A stretch of DNA of 64,000 nucleotides from Sunxiuqinia sp963678245 (GCA_965140765.1 OZ223309.1:2852001-2916000), one strand, 5' to 3'. Positions 43,055 through 52,310 are shown, counted from the first letter of the stretch. Program-made: numbers and translations. The notes: generated by a model from the sequence alone, not told the origin.

Positions 43055-44980
43055 TTACAAAAAACTATAATTATCAGAGTACGATAGCATTTGAGCAGTA
43101 TAATCCTCTGCATAAGCGACCTCTACAGCAATCACCTCTCCTTGTTCATTCTCGTTAAGGCTTAACTCCGGATTCATAAATCCGGCGTATGGCGCAATAT
43201 TCAGCTTCTTAAAACGCTCCAATACTTCCTGATGCAGATTCGCATCAACTTTCACTCCATATGTTTCAACCAATTTAGCAGCAGCCTTAAGATCTCCCTC
43301 CGATTTTATTCGCTGAACTTCGGCCAGTAAAGTCCCAAACATGGCTCGTAACTTTTTATAGTCGTTAATTTTGACATACGTTTTACCATCCTTTTTGATC
43401 CACTTCACCACATTTTCGGCTTTGCCATGCTCAAAACACCAACGCGCAATTAGCTGGCGGTTGCGCATATGCGATTCTTCTATATCCTTTCCCGGCTCCA
43501 CCCGGGTCAGCTGAGTAATTAATCCAACACGCAGGTAAGAATCGTACTCAGCCATCCCCGATTCTTCAGATGGCACCAAGCCCAATTCCAGCAACTTTTC
43601 ATCCATGGCATAATAGAGTGCAAATAGGTCGGCCCGGGTTTCTTCAATCGTCGAATAGTAGTTTTTCAAATCCTCCGGCTTTGCACCAGGCATCATCTTC
43701 CCTGAGCCATGCCCTAAACATTCATGTAAATCGACATGCAAATTGCCCGCCTTGTAGCCATATTTTTTTGCTCGTTCTACTTCTTGCTCCGAGGCTGCAT
43801 ATTCTTCAATCAGGCCATTACCCAGCGAATCAAGAAAATACGATTTGGTGATATTTTCAATCGTTACCGATTTAGAACCGTAAACTTCTCTGATCCAGTC
43901 GGAGTTGGGTAAATTAATGCCAATTGGTGTGTGCGGATAACAATCGCCGCCAAGCATGGCAACATGAATAACCTTGGCACTTACGCCTTTTACTTCTTTC
44001 TTTTTGAATGCTTCATTTACCGGCGAATGCTGCTCGAACCACGACGCATTTTCGGACAAAATAGTTGCCCTTTTAGTGCCTTCCAAATCCTTATAATTAA
44101 CAATAGATTCCCAGCTTCCTTTAATGCCCAGCGGATCGCCATACACCTCAATAAAACCATTGATAAAATCAACTTGCCCCTCTAGCTCTTTCATCCATAA
44201 AATACTGTAATCGTCAAATTTCTTGAGATCACCTGTCTGGTAGAATTCAATCAACTTGCGAATATGCTGCTGCTGAAGTTCGTTTTCTGCAAAAGGAATT
44301 GCCTGCTCAAGCCAATAACAAATCTGTTCTATAGGCTTTCCATATTTCCCGTCAACCTTCCAAACAATCTCAGTCAACTCCTCATTCTCTTTTACCAATT
44401 GCGAATTCAACCCAAATGGGGGGGCTTTTTCCCCAGCTCCCTGGCTTTTAGTTTTGTAGAACTCTTCTGCTTCTTCCTGCGTCACATCCCGATAATAATT
44501 CATCGCCGAAGCTTCCAACAAATCTTTTGAGCTATCCAGGCTTACACGCTTCTTTTCGCGCTCCGGGTTCGTAATCACATCAACCAAATCATCAACTTCA
44601 TCAATGTGCTTAAATTCGGAAAGGTCAGAATCTGAGATTAACTGCTTCAATTCTTCAGCCGAAAAACCAGACAAAATTTTATCCATCGAATAATGATGAT
44701 GCATGCCATTGGCAAACCAAATTCGTTTCAAATAGATATGAAATTGTTGAAACAGCTCACTTTCCCGATCTCCGGAATACGTTTTATAGATGATCTCTGC
44801 CAGTTTTCGAACCTTCAAATTGTATTTATTGTTCTGATCCCACAAAATATCGCGCCCGCACAAGGCTGCTTTCGACAAATAATAAATGTACTTTTTTTGT
44901 TGAAGGCTCAGGTTTTCAAAGCCTATCAGTTCGTATCGTAGTATTTTTAAGTCGGCAAATTTTTCTGCAAACACCTTCAT
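43055..44980 (-). CDS. Dipeptidyl-peptidase III-like metallopeptidase (family M49)
   Basis: 641 aa, no signal peptide, so cytoplasmic. The zinc site is HECLGHGSGK (about residue 418), the M49 form of HExxGH, with the third ligand in EETRADLFALYYAMD about 50 residues later. Other M49-like segments: GINLPNSDWIREVYGSKSV and RNRQLIARWCFEHGK. Family members remove dipeptides from the N-terminus of oligopeptides; some relatives in databases carry misleading names. The start codon overlaps the stop of trmH (ATGA), so the two are translationally coupled. Confidence 0.88.
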   Translation of the reverse strand: MKVFAEKFADLKILRYELIGFENLSLQQKKYIYYLSKAALCGRDILWDQNNKYNLKVRKLAEIIYKTYSGDRESELFQQFHIYLKRIWFANGMHHHYSMDKILSGFSAEELKQLISDSDLSEFKHIDEVDDLVDVITNPEREKKRVSLDSSKDLLEASAMNYYRDVTQEEAEEFYKTKSQGAGEKAPPFGLNSQLVKENEELTEIVWKVDGKYGKPIEQICYWLEQAIPFAENELQQQHIRKLIEFYQTGDLKKFDDYSILWMKELEGQVDFINGFIEVYGDPLGIKGSWESIVNYKDLEGTKRATILSENASWFEQHSPVNEAFKKKEVKGVSAKVIHVAMLGGDCYPHTPIGINLPNSDWIREVYGSKSVTIENITKSYFLDSLGNGLIEEYAASEQEVERAKKYGYKAGNLHVDLHECLGHGSGKMMPGAKPEDLKNYYSTIEETRADLFALYYAMDEKLLELGLVPSEESGMAEYDSYLRVGLITQLTRVEPGKDIEESHMRNRQLIARWCFEHGKAENVVKWIKKDGKTYVKINDYKKLRAMFGTLLAEVQRIKSEGDLKAAAKLVETYGVKVDANLHQEVLERFKKLNIAPYAGFMNPELSLNENEQGEVIAVEVAYAEDYTAQMLSYSDNYSFL

Positions 44981-45663
44981 AGTTTTCCTTCTTTTTTCAG
45001 TTCGTTGTATCGTTCTTCTAACAATTCCGATCGTTTTAAAGTTCTTTTGATCCAGCTCAATTTTATTGTTGCTTTTTCCTCTTCAGTCAAGCTCCAATCG
45101 ATGTTCGAATCTCCATGCATTTTATAGGTCAAATAATGCAAAATGATGGCTGCAGAAACCGATATATTAAAGCTTTCAGTAAAACCGTACATGGGAATTT
45201 TCAAAAATTCATCTGCCTCCTGTTTAACCACATCAGAAATCCCTGTCAGTTCGGTTCCAAAAAAAAGAGCAGCTTTCCCCTTGGCCAAATCGAAGTCTTC
45301 AAGGTTTGTGTCACCATCATACGGAGTGGTTGCAACAATCCGGTATCCTTGCTGCCGTAAATGCCGAATCGCATCCAAACTATTGTTTTCATGCCCCTGA
45401 AATTTCTTGAGCGTTAGCCACTTTGATGCCCCCATGGCCACTTCCCGATCAACCGTAAATTCATTCCGATTTTCGATGACATGCAAATCCTGTAACCCAA
45501 AACAATCGACTGAGCGAAGCACTGCACTTGCATTTTGCGGTTGAAAAATATCTTCCAATACAACCGTAAGGTAGCGAGTTCGTTGTTCCAGAACTTTTTC
45601 AAAAAGTGCCTTTCTTCGCGGTGTTAGGCACTCCGTTAAGTATTCAATAAGTTGGTAATCCAT
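44977..45663 (-). CDS. TrmH-family tRNA/rRNA 2'-O-methyltransferase (SpoU)
   Basis: 228 aa. SPOUT knot methyltransferase with the three SpoU motifs: motif 1 VLEDIFQPQNASAVLRSVDCFG (in part), motif 2 KAALFFGTELTGISD, motif 3 IPMYGFTESFNISVSAAI. The C-terminal basic helical tail (SWIKRTLKRSELLEERYNEL) is that of TrmH, which modifies G18 of tRNAs. Cytoplasmic. First gene of a two-gene operon with the M49 peptidase. Confidence 0.92.
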   Translation of the reverse strand: MDYQLIEYLTECLTPRRKALFEKVLEQRTRYLTVVLEDIFQPQNASAVLRSVDCFGLQDLHVIENRNEFTVDREVAMGASKWLTLKKFQGHENNSLDAIRHLRQQGYRIVATTPYDGDTNLEDFDLAKGKAALFFGTELTGISDVVKQEADEFLKIPMYGFTESFNISVSAAIILHYLTYKMHGDSNIDWSLTEEEKATIKLSWIKRTLKRSELLEERYNELKKEGKL

Positions 45664-45878
45664 AAATCAATCGTACTTGAAATAGAGTAAGTCAGCTTTG
45701 GCGGGTAAAAATAATCAATTTTTAAACTTTTAAGCTGACTCAAAATTTGTTTTACATCTGCCGCATCCTAGAGACATTCGTACATTTGCTCGCAATTATA
45801 GCCCGATCAATAGCTTTTCATCATTTTTCCTGCTTCACTTTAGGAATAATGCTTAATTTGCAACAAATAGATAAAATC

Positions 45879-46634
45879 ATGGATATAAAATTAGCCGTAT
45901 TAATTGATGGCGACAATATACCGTCAGCCCACGTAAAAGAAATGATGGAGGAAATTGCCAAATATGGTAACCCGACGATCAAACGTATTTATGGCGACTG
46001 GACTAAACCCAACTTAACACGATGGAAAAACCTATTGCTGGAAAACGCCATCACTCCCATCCAACAATATGGCTATACCACAGGGAAAAATGCCACCGAC
46101 TCGGCAATGATTATTGATGCCATGGACATCCTTTATTCGGAAAAAGTAGATGGTTTTTGTCTGGTATCGAGCGATAGCGACTTTACCCGACTGGCAACCC
46201 GCTTGCGCGAAGCCGGCATGAAGGTGATTGGAATTGGTGAGAAAAAAACACCAGAACCATTCATTGTCGCTTGCGATAAATTTATTTACATTGAAATCTT
46301 AAAAACCGAACCTGAAGAAAACGAGTCTGCGTCCCCTACCAGTCAGGCAACTCCCAAAAACAATGTCGACAAGATTACTCCCAAGGTCATCCGATTAATT
46401 TCAGGCTCTATTTCCGATTTGGCGGACGATGATGGATGGGCTTTCCTTGGCGATGTTGGTAATCTCATTCAGAAAAAACAACGGAACTTCGATTCCCGGA
46501 ACTATGGTTTTCAAAAATTGACACCATTAATCAAATCCATTAAAAACTTTGAGATTGAACAGCGAGAGAACACCAAAGGACAGCTTAAACTGATTTATGT
46601 AAAGATAAAGGAAAAGACAAAATCAAGACGTTAA
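45879..46634 (+). CDS. NYN-domain (LabA/DUF88-like) protein with OST-HTH domain
   Basis: 251 aa from the ATG at 45879 (MDIKLAVLIDGDNIPS); upstream in-frame ATGs at 45747 and 45849 only add residues without family likeness. NYN ribonuclease domain 1-~150 with the acidic site residues in LIDGDNIP, NATDSAMIIDAMDIL and LVSSDSDFTRL. A C-terminal ~80-residue OST-HTH/LOTUS domain follows (DDDGWAFLGDVGNLIQKK, SRNYGFQKLTPLI). This pair is typical of bacterial proteins thought to bind and cleave RNA. Cytoplasmic. Targets unknown. Confidence 0.9.
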   Translation: MDIKLAVLIDGDNIPSAHVKEMMEEIAKYGNPTIKRIYGDWTKPNLTRWKNLLLENAITPIQQYGYTTGKNATDSAMIIDAMDILYSEKVDGFCLVSSDSDFTRLATRLREAGMKVIGIGEKKTPEPFIVACDKFIYIEILKTEPEENESASPTSQATPKNNVDKITPKVIRLISGSISDLADDDGWAFLGDVGNLIQKKQRNFDSRNYGFQKLTPLIKSIKNFEIEQRENTKGQLKLIYVKIKEKTKSRR

Positions 46635-46790
46635 TTTGTATCTGATTGAAAAAAGGCGGAGTTTGGTCTAAAATTTTGTTTTTCGCTACCACACTTTCAA
46701 ATACTAAACGATGAACTTAATACACAAAGTAATTATTAGTCGTAACTGTAACGAAATAAAAATCAGAAAAAAGCTGTTTTTAAATCTTGG

Positions 46791-47324
46791 CTACCTGTGT
46801 TTTTCCTTTTCAATTCTAGTGCTTCTTTCATTCGTATGCTTTACCGAAATATTCTTTTGCAGAATGACGGAATTGGGGACAGTAATTCGGTCGCCATCGG
46901 CAGAAATAATATGAACAAAGAAGAAAGTGACATCATCGATTTTACCTTCAATAATAAAGTCTTTCTCAAGTATTCGTATATGATCTCCCAATTTTAAAGG
47001 ATGGTTAAAATAGAGAATCAGTCCGGCGGTAATGTTCGATAAAATTGACCATTGAGCAACAAACGCTATTCCTAATATGGTGAGTACAGAAGAAATAAAG
47101 AGCAGTAACTTTTCTTTTTCAATGCCCCAAATACCCGTCAATGCAATTAGTGCGCCGATGATTATGAACAGGTTCATAATCTTTGTGGTCATCCTTCGTC
47201 GTTGTAATGAGAAGTGAAACTTTTTCAGGGTTTTATTAATGGAGTGTCTGACAATGAACCGGACTACAATCAGTAAAACGATTACAATTGCAGTTTCTAT
47301 AATTTGTAATTGGTATGTTCCCAT
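46791..47324 (-). CDS. Small MscS-type mechanosensitive channel
   Basis: 177 aa from the ATG at 47324 (MGTYQLQIIE), preferred to 47369. Two N-terminal membrane helices (IETAIVIVLLIVVRFIV and IMNLFIIIGALIALTGIWG), then the pore helix region FISSVLTILGIAFVAQWSILSNITAGLILYF (in part) with the Gly/Ala pattern of MscS TM3, followed by the beta domain HPLKLGDHIRIL and ADGDRITVPNSVIL. It is shorter than classic MscS (~286 aa): most of the C-terminal alpha/beta vestibule is missing. Probably an inner-membrane ion channel. Confidence 0.85.
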   Translation of the reverse strand: MGTYQLQIIETAIVIVLLIVVRFIVRHSINKTLKKFHFSLQRRRMTTKIMNLFIIIGALIALTGIWGIEKEKLLLFISSVLTILGIAFVAQWSILSNITAGLILYFNHPLKLGDHIRILEKDFIIEGKIDDVTFFFVHIISADGDRITVPNSVILQKNISVKHTNERSTRIEKEKHR

Positions 47325-47392
47325 GGTATGTTTTGCTTTGAAGCAAAAATAGTGAATTCGTTGAAACAAAAGTGATTTACTATGAAAAGAAA

Positions 47393-47412
47393 GAGGCCGG
47401 ATAAACCGGCCT
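47393..47412 (-). terminator. cysK terminator
   Basis: GAGGCCGG and CCGGCCTC form a perfect 8-bp GC-rich stem with a 4-nt loop, 9 nt past the cysK stop, followed on the minus strand by a T-rich stretch. Confidence 0.75.
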
Positions 47413-47420
47413 CAAAATCA

Positions 47421-48332
47421 TTAAAATAAACCATCAACGGATAAATATCGTTCTCCGGTATCGTAGGCAAAAGTCAATATTTTTGACCCTTTAGGTAGTT
47501 CCTTAATCTTTTTGGAAACAGCTGCCAGCGAAGCTCCTGACGAAATTCCGACGAATAAGGCTTCCTCTTTTGCAGCACGTTTTGCATAGTCAAAGGCTTC
47601 TTCTTTCGAAACGGACACAGTTCCGTCTAACAAGTCGGTTTTTAAGTTCTCAGGAATAAAGCCTGCACCAATTCCCTGAATGGGGTGTGGACCAGGGCTT
47701 CCACCTCCAATTACAGGAGAAGCTTCAGGCTCAACAGCAAATGTTTTCAAATTAGGAAAGCTCTTTTTCAATACTTCACTAACTCCTGAAATGTGTCCAC
47801 CTGTTCCAACACCGGTAATCAGGTAGTCGAAACCTTCCGGGAAATCAGCCAAAATCTCTTGTGCCGTATGGTCACGGTGAGCAGCAATATTTGCTTCATT
47901 GTCAAACTGAGACGGAATCCATGAGTTTGGATTTTCAGCTGCTATTTCTTCGGCTTTCGAAATGGCTCCCTTCATCCCTTTTTCTTTTGGCGTGAGCACT
48001 AATTCCGCTCCATAGGCTGTTAGAATACGGCGACGTTCAATTGACATCGATTCGGGCATTACCAAAATCAATTTATACTTTTTTACTGCTGCAACCAATG
48101 CCAAACCAATTCCGGTGTTTCCTGAAGTTGGTTCAACAAGCAGGGTATCGGGCTTCAGAATGCCTTTGCTTTCGGCATGTTCAACCATTTTAAGTGCGAT
48201 ACGGTCTTTAATGCTACCGCCAGGATTTGTTTTTTCCAGTTTCACATACACTTCATATCCATCTGGATATAGGTTATTCACTCGAACTAGTGGAGAATTT
48301 CCAATTGTTTCTAAGATGTTGTTAAATTTCAT
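47421..48332 (-). CDS. cysK: Cysteine synthase (O-acetylserine sulfhydrylase)
   Basis: 303 aa, full length. PLP enzyme that makes L-cysteine from O-acetylserine and sulfide in the cytoplasm. The PLP Lys is in NPGGSIKDRIA, the substrate-binding loop is EPTSGNTGIGLA, the phosphate-binding GTGGHISG and the C-terminal ISSGASLAAV serine site are all present. The gene is preceded by a Cys-rich leader reading frame and an intrinsic terminator, so expression is probably controlled by cysteine supply through attenuation. Confidence 0.96.
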   Translation of the reverse strand: MKFNNILETIGNSPLVRVNNLYPDGYEVYVKLEKTNPGGSIKDRIALKMVEHAESKGILKPDTLLVEPTSGNTGIGLALVAAVKKYKLILVMPESMSIERRRILTAYGAELVLTPKEKGMKGAISKAEEIAAENPNSWIPSQFDNEANIAAHRDHTAQEILADFPEGFDYLITGVGTGGHISGVSEVLKKSFPNLKTFAVEPEASPVIGGGSPGPHPIQGIGAGFIPENLKTDLLDGTVSVSKEEAFDYAKRAAKEEALFVGISSGASLAAVSKKIKELPKGSKILTFAYDTGERYLSVDGLF

Positions 48333-48360
48333 ACTTATTTGTTTTTAAATGGTTTTATTC

Positions 48361-48392
48361 AAAAAAAAAGCCTCCCAATAACTGGAAGGCTT
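48361..48392 (-). terminator. Leader terminator (attenuator) upstream of cysK
   Basis: On the minus strand AAGCCTTCC pairs with GGGAGGCTT (one bulge) around an 8-nt loop and is followed by T9. It ends 28 nt before the cysK ATG and starts 27 nt after the leader-peptide stop. The preceding gene ends 177 nt earlier, so it is better placed as an attenuator than as that gene's terminator. Confidence 0.8.
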
Positions 48393-48419
48393 GCTTATAT
48401 CTTTTAGAATATCATTCCT

Positions 48420-48494
48420 CTAGCTAAAACATACCTTCCCCATATTGCATTTCATACAACAACAAACACACATATCTGAAAAGGTGTAACTCAT
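48420..48494 (-). CDS. Cys-rich leader peptide of cysK (24 codons)
   Basis: ATG at 48494, stop TAG ending at 48420. Six of 24 codons are Cys: residues 9, 11, 12, 13, 16 and 22, including CVCCCMKC. Too short for ordinary gene callers. Its codons 19-21 (GGGAAGGTA) contain GGAAGGT, which can pair with GCCTTCC in the 5' arm of the downstream terminator. When Cys-tRNA is scarce, a ribosome paused at Cys11-13 would leave GGAAGG free, allowing an antiterminator and cysK transcription. When cysteine is plentiful the ribosome reaches the stop, covers GGAAGG, and the terminator forms. The ribosome site is weak. Alternative: a tiny thiol or metal-binding peptide. Confidence 0.75.
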   Translation of the reverse strand: MSYTFSDMCVCCCMKCNMGKVCFS

Positions 48495-48524
48495 AAGAAA
48501 GTTTTTCGTTTTGTTTATCTGGAA

Positions 48525-48532
48525 CAATTATA
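48525..48532 (-). promoter_or_regulatory. Weak -7 element for the cysK leader transcript
   Basis: TATAATTG on the minus strand, one mismatch to TAnnTTTG, 30 nt before the leader ATG, with TTG about 22 nt further upstream. The same variant occurs upstream of rho. Confidence 0.35.
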
Positions 48533-48568
48533 AATAAAATATATGAATTAAATACAATTTGATCTGAA

Positions 48569-49891
48569 TTAATTTTTATAAAAAAGCCATTTAACAATTT
48601 CTTTAAGATTGACTTTTTTGCCGTACATTAAAATTCCGGTTCGGTATATCTTTCCTGCCACCCAAATTGTTCCATAAATTGAAGCCACCAAGATGCCCAT
48701 TGATAGCAGCAGCTCCCAGACTGGTAGTCCATATGGCACTCTAACCATCATGATAACCGGCGAAGTGAATGGAATCATGGAAGCCCAAAACGCCAGCGTT
48801 CCTTCCGGGTTTTTAACCACTGGAAATAAAATGATAATTGAAAAAATTAGGGGTATTGTCACCGGAAGCATTAATTGTTGTGCTTCTTCTTCATGGTCGA
48901 CGGCTGCACCTACAGCTCCCATCAACGAGGAATACATCAGAAATCCTCCGAGAAAATAGAAAATGAATGTCCCAATAATTAATGGAATATTCAGGTTACC
49001 CAACAGATCGATGATGTTTAAAACCGCGTTTTCCTGAATTTGTGGAGATGAGGCCATCATGTTTTGCGATTGCTTAAGTATTTCTGCCTGATCTGGTGCG
49101 AGAAACATTTGTAACCCGCTAACAATTAAAAACATCAAAATCAACCAGAAAGCCAATTGTGTTAATCCAACTAAGCCAATGCCTATGATTTTACCAAACA
49201 TCAATTGAATTGGTTTGACCGACGAAATAATTACTTCGACAATCCGGCTTGATTTTTCTTCCATAACACCACGCATAACCATAGCTCCATAAATAAATAC
49301 AAACATGTAGATCAAAAATCCGGCAGCATATCCAACTCCCATGGCCAATTCGGTAGAGCTTTTGACCGCTTCTCCTTTTTCGCCAACCTTAAGCGTTTCC
49401 AAATTAATATTCGTTCGTGCTGCCGATAACTTTTCCTCCAAATCCGGAATACCCGAACCGTCAATGATAACAGCTTTTTTATCCGCTTCAATAAGGTTTT
49501 CGAGCTTACGACCAATCATATTTTTGATGTCGAAAGTTACCTGTTTATCCGATAGCAATTGGGCTTTGTTCGTTACTAAAATATCTGAGGGAATGTACAA
49601 GACGGCATAGTAACTGCTTGACTTGATATCTTGTTGAATATGCTCAAATTCGGTTTGCGGGATGGAGGTAAAGCGGGTAAACTCGGTGTTTTCTATTCGT
49701 CCCGAGTACTGGTCGGTCGCATCGTAAACTCCAATCGTTCGTTGTTCTTCATCGTTTTGCATGGCCAGCCAGGCAGGTAAAATCGTGAACCCCGCAAAGA
49801 TGAATGGGACAAGTAGCGTCAGGATGATAAATGATTTTTTACGGACCCGGGTTAAATATTCTCGTTTTAATATTAGTAGTGACTTGTTCAT
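48569..49891 (-). CDS. ABC-2 type transporter permease (NatB-like)
   Basis: 440 aa from the ATG at 49891 (MNKSLLILKREYLTRVRKKS); a start at 49915 would add eight residues. One N-terminal membrane helix (FIILTLLVPFIFAGFTIL), a ~130-residue extracytoplasmic domain, then a cluster of five helices (AAGFLIYMFVFIYGAMVMRG, GLTQLAFWLILMFLIVSG and others). The cytoplasmic motif VMEEKSSRIVEVIISSVKP is the NatB/YhaP-type signature. It pairs with the ATPase gene 63 nt upstream to form an exporter, of sodium or of a drug-like compound in characterised relatives. Substrate here unknown. Confidence 0.88.
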   Translation of the reverse strand: MNKSLLILKREYLTRVRKKSFIILTLLVPFIFAGFTILPAWLAMQNDEEQRTIGVYDATDQYSGRIENTEFTRFTSIPQTEFEHIQQDIKSSSYYAVLYIPSDILVTNKAQLLSDKQVTFDIKNMIGRKLENLIEADKKAVIIDGSGIPDLEEKLSAARTNINLETLKVGEKGEAVKSSTELAMGVGYAAGFLIYMFVFIYGAMVMRGVMEEKSSRIVEVIISSVKPIQLMFGKIIGIGLVGLTQLAFWLILMFLIVSGLQMFLAPDQAEILKQSQNMMASSPQIQENAVLNIIDLLGNLNIPLIIGTFIFYFLGGFLMYSSLMGAVGAAVDHEEEAQQLMLPVTIPLIFSIIILFPVVKNPEGTLAFWASMIPFTSPVIMMVRVPYGLPVWELLLSMGILVASIYGTIWVAGKIYRTGILMYGKKVNLKEIVKWLFYKN

Positions 49892-49978
49892 CTTAATATA
49901 GTTTGAAGTTTTCAAAGGTATTTGATGGAATTCGCTTGTAATCTTCCGCTAATGTGTTTGCACTTTTGTGTACTCGTT

Positions 49979-50914
49979 TCATGCGGTTTGTTTTTTAGGA
50001 TTGGCTTGTCCTACAACTTGGATAAACACTTCGTTCATAGAAGGAATAACTTCGCGGAACGAGCGAATTTCCATTTTTCGCATGAGCATCTGAAGTAAAT
50101 CGTTGCTGGTCATTTCTTTCTCAAGTCGGAATTTTACCCGCTGACTAAGACCTTTCAGCTCGTAATCAATTAACTGAAACCCATTTCTTGAAAACTCCGA
50201 AGTAACGTCATGCGGAACAGTCGTTTCTATCTCATAAATATCTTCTTTGTAGCTCTCCTTAATTTCATCAATTGGCCCATCTAATATTTTTTTCGATTGA
50301 TTAATCAGCGCAATATGATCACAAGTTTCTTCGACTGAAGCCATATTGTGCGTAGAAAAGATAATGGTGGCTCCCTGATCTTTAAAATCAAGAATTTCAT
50401 TTTTAAGCAAATTCGCATTGATGGGGTCAAATCCGCTGAATGGTTCATCAAAAATCAATAATTTGGGTTTGTGAACAACCGTGATAATGAATTGGATCTT
50501 TTGCTGCATCCCTTTCGAAAGCTCTTCAACCTTTTTATTCCACCAGGGTTGAATTTCGAATTTTTCGAACCAATACTTGAGGCTCTTCAGTGCATCTCTT
50601 CTGGAGAGTCCTTTTAGCTGTGCCAGGTATAAGGCTTGCTCGCCAACTTTCATCTTTTTGTAAAGTCCGCGTTCTTCAGGCAGATAGCCGATGTGTTGAA
50701 TGTCGTTGGCTTTCAGCTTACGACCAAATAATTGCACTTCTCCTGCATCCGGAGCTGTAATTTGGTTTATAATTCGTATTAAGGTTGTCTTCCCGGCTCC
50801 GTTTGGCCCCAGCAATCCAAATATGCTTTGTTCCTTTGTCGAAATGCTCACTCCGTCTAGTGCCCGGTGACCAGCATAATCTTTGGTGACATTGGTAGCT
50901 TTAAAAATTTCCAT
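49979..50914 (-). CDS. ABC transporter ATP-binding protein (NatA-like)
   Basis: 311 aa. Complete ATPase: Walker A GLLGPNGAGKTTLIR, Q-loop GYLPEERGLY, signature ELSKGMQQKIQFI (SKGMQ in place of SGGQ, as in NatA-type proteins), Walker B KLLIFDEPFSGFDP, switch His in IIFSTHNMASVEE. The GYLPEERGLYKKMKV segment is typical of the YhaQ/NatA group. A ~90-residue C-terminal domain follows. Same operon as the permease downstream. Confidence 0.92.
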   Translation of the reverse strand: MEIFKATNVTKDYAGHRALDGVSISTKEQSIFGLLGPNGAGKTTLIRIINQITAPDAGEVQLFGRKLKANDIQHIGYLPEERGLYKKMKVGEQALYLAQLKGLSRRDALKSLKYWFEKFEIQPWWNKKVEELSKGMQQKIQFIITVVHKPKLLIFDEPFSGFDPINANLLKNEILDFKDQGATIIFSTHNMASVEETCDHIALINQSKKILDGPIDEIKESYKEDIYEIETTVPHDVTSEFSRNGFQLIDYELKGLSQRVKFRLEKEMTSNDLLQMLMRKMEIRSFREVIPSMNEVFIQVVGQANPKKQTA

Positions 50915-51077
50915 GAGTTTGTTTTTATATTGAATATAGCTTTATCCGCGTTAAGAAAAATATAAATATACAATTATAGTAAAATAGGCTGACCCAAAAG
51001 ATGATTTTCGGTGAATTATAGGATCTGGATCCGTGAGCGAACCAATTGGTACTAGGAAATTGTACTTTTACTTCAAG

Positions 51078-51647
51078 TTAGTTTACCTGTGTTACTCCTC
51101 CTGAAACAACAAATTTCATGGCTTCGGAAGGTGCCATGTTTAGAGACTTAACAGCCAATGAGTCGATCACATACAGTTCGCCGGAAAAGTTATAAGAGTG
51201 AGGAAAGTATACAGCTACCATGCCTTCCATGCCAAGTTCGGTCATGCTTTGTTGGGTTATAAAGCCTATTTTCCACAATCGATTTTCTTTGTTGATTTCA
51301 ACTAAGACTGGTTGATTAAACTTCTTTTCTTTCCCTACAAAGGCAGAAAACAGGTCAACCAACGAGCTGTAGATGACTTTCAAAAGAGGTGCTTTTTTTA
51401 AAATATGATCGCTCAATGCCTTAAATGGGCTGGCAACAATGTAATTCCCCAACAATCCAAGGGCAGCAACAAGGATGAAAATAATTACCAGTCCTAACCC
51501 CGGAATAGCATAGCCAAACCAAGCTGCCAACTGGTCGCGAAGCAAGCCGTCAACAAAATCAAAAATGAGAAAAACAATGTAAACAGTAATCGCAATGGGA
51601 GCAACTAAAACCAGTCCTTGCATGAAATAGGTAAAAAGCTTTTTCAT
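51078..51647 (-). CDS. DUF502 family membrane protein
   Basis: 189 aa from the ATG at 51647 (MKKLFTYFMQGLVLVAPIAI); the longer frame to 51743 has no family likeness. Two membrane segments (about 8-30 and 50-75, with PGLGLVIIFILVAALGLLGNYIV) and then a soluble beta domain with IYSSLVDLFSAFVG, FITQQSM and GMVAVYFPHSYNFSG. These are the DUF502 hallmarks. Function unknown; some relatives are plant COV-like proteins. The C-terminal part ends with SEAMKFVVSGGV, also conserved. Inner membrane. Confidence 0.88.
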   Translation of the reverse strand: MKKLFTYFMQGLVLVAPIAITVYIVFLIFDFVDGLLRDQLAAWFGYAIPGLGLVIIFILVAALGLLGNYIVASPFKALSDHILKKAPLLKVIYSSLVDLFSAFVGKEKKFNQPVLVEINKENRLWKIGFITQQSMTELGMEGMVAVYFPHSYNFSGELYVIDSLAVKSLNMAPSEAMKFVVSGGVTQVN

Positions 51648-51777
51648 TATTCTGATATTAAAGTTTTTGTTTTGTTCGATCGGAAAGTTACGAAATATAC
51701 CTGTGCTCAAATTAAAAACAACATAAATTATTGTTGAAGTCAACAGCCTGCTATTAATTTTCTATATTAAGCCAATA

Positions 51778-52284
51778 ATGAAAAATAGACAGGCAAATAT
51801 ACAACTAATTGAAATTTCAAAAATGCAGGCTGACGAAATTGGTGAGGCCGTTGAGCTCGTGAGTAAAGCGATGAATCCAGATGAAGGAAAATGGGCTGAT
51901 AAAACCATGAACTTTCATTTTGAATGTATGGAGAAAGGTATGGACGATCGACGTGATTATTACTTATGGTGGCAGAATGAGAATATACAGGGCATAGCTG
52001 GATTACATCATTACGAATGGGGACCACCGGAAAACGTTTGGCTCGCTTGGTTTGCTATTGATCCGATGTTGCAAAGACAAGGTTTTGGAAAACGTTTACT
52101 TGATGCTGTTCATGAAAAGGCTGCCGACTTGGGTTATCAGAAGTTTTTCATAGAAACCTACTTGCATCCCGATTTCGAAAAGGCAATTCGTTTTTATAAA
52201 AAATATGGCTTTTCCGAGCATGGGCGTATCGACAATTACCTGCCTGATGGATCACAAATGTTAGTATTGGGAAAATCAATTTAA
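51778..52284 (+). CDS. GNAT-family N-acetyltransferase
   Basis: 168 aa. GNAT fold with the acetyl-CoA loop LQRQGFGKRLLDAVHEKAADLG (in part; the Q/RxxGxG/A motif is RQGFGK), preceded by VWLAWFAIDP and followed by FYKKYGFSEHGRI. Complete length for a single-domain acetyltransferase. Substrate not predictable. Its stop is 27 nt from the stop of the convergent hydrolase. Confidence 0.88.
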   Translation: MKNRQANIQLIEISKMQADEIGEAVELVSKAMNPDEGKWADKTMNFHFECMEKGMDDRRDYYLWWQNENIQGIAGLHHYEWGPPENVWLAWFAIDPMLQRQGFGKRLLDAVHEKAADLGYQKFFIETYLHPDFEKAIRFYKKYGFSEHGRIDNYLPDGSQMLVLGKSI

Positions 52285-52310
52285 CAGGTAAAAGTTCAAA
52301 TATCCGATCG

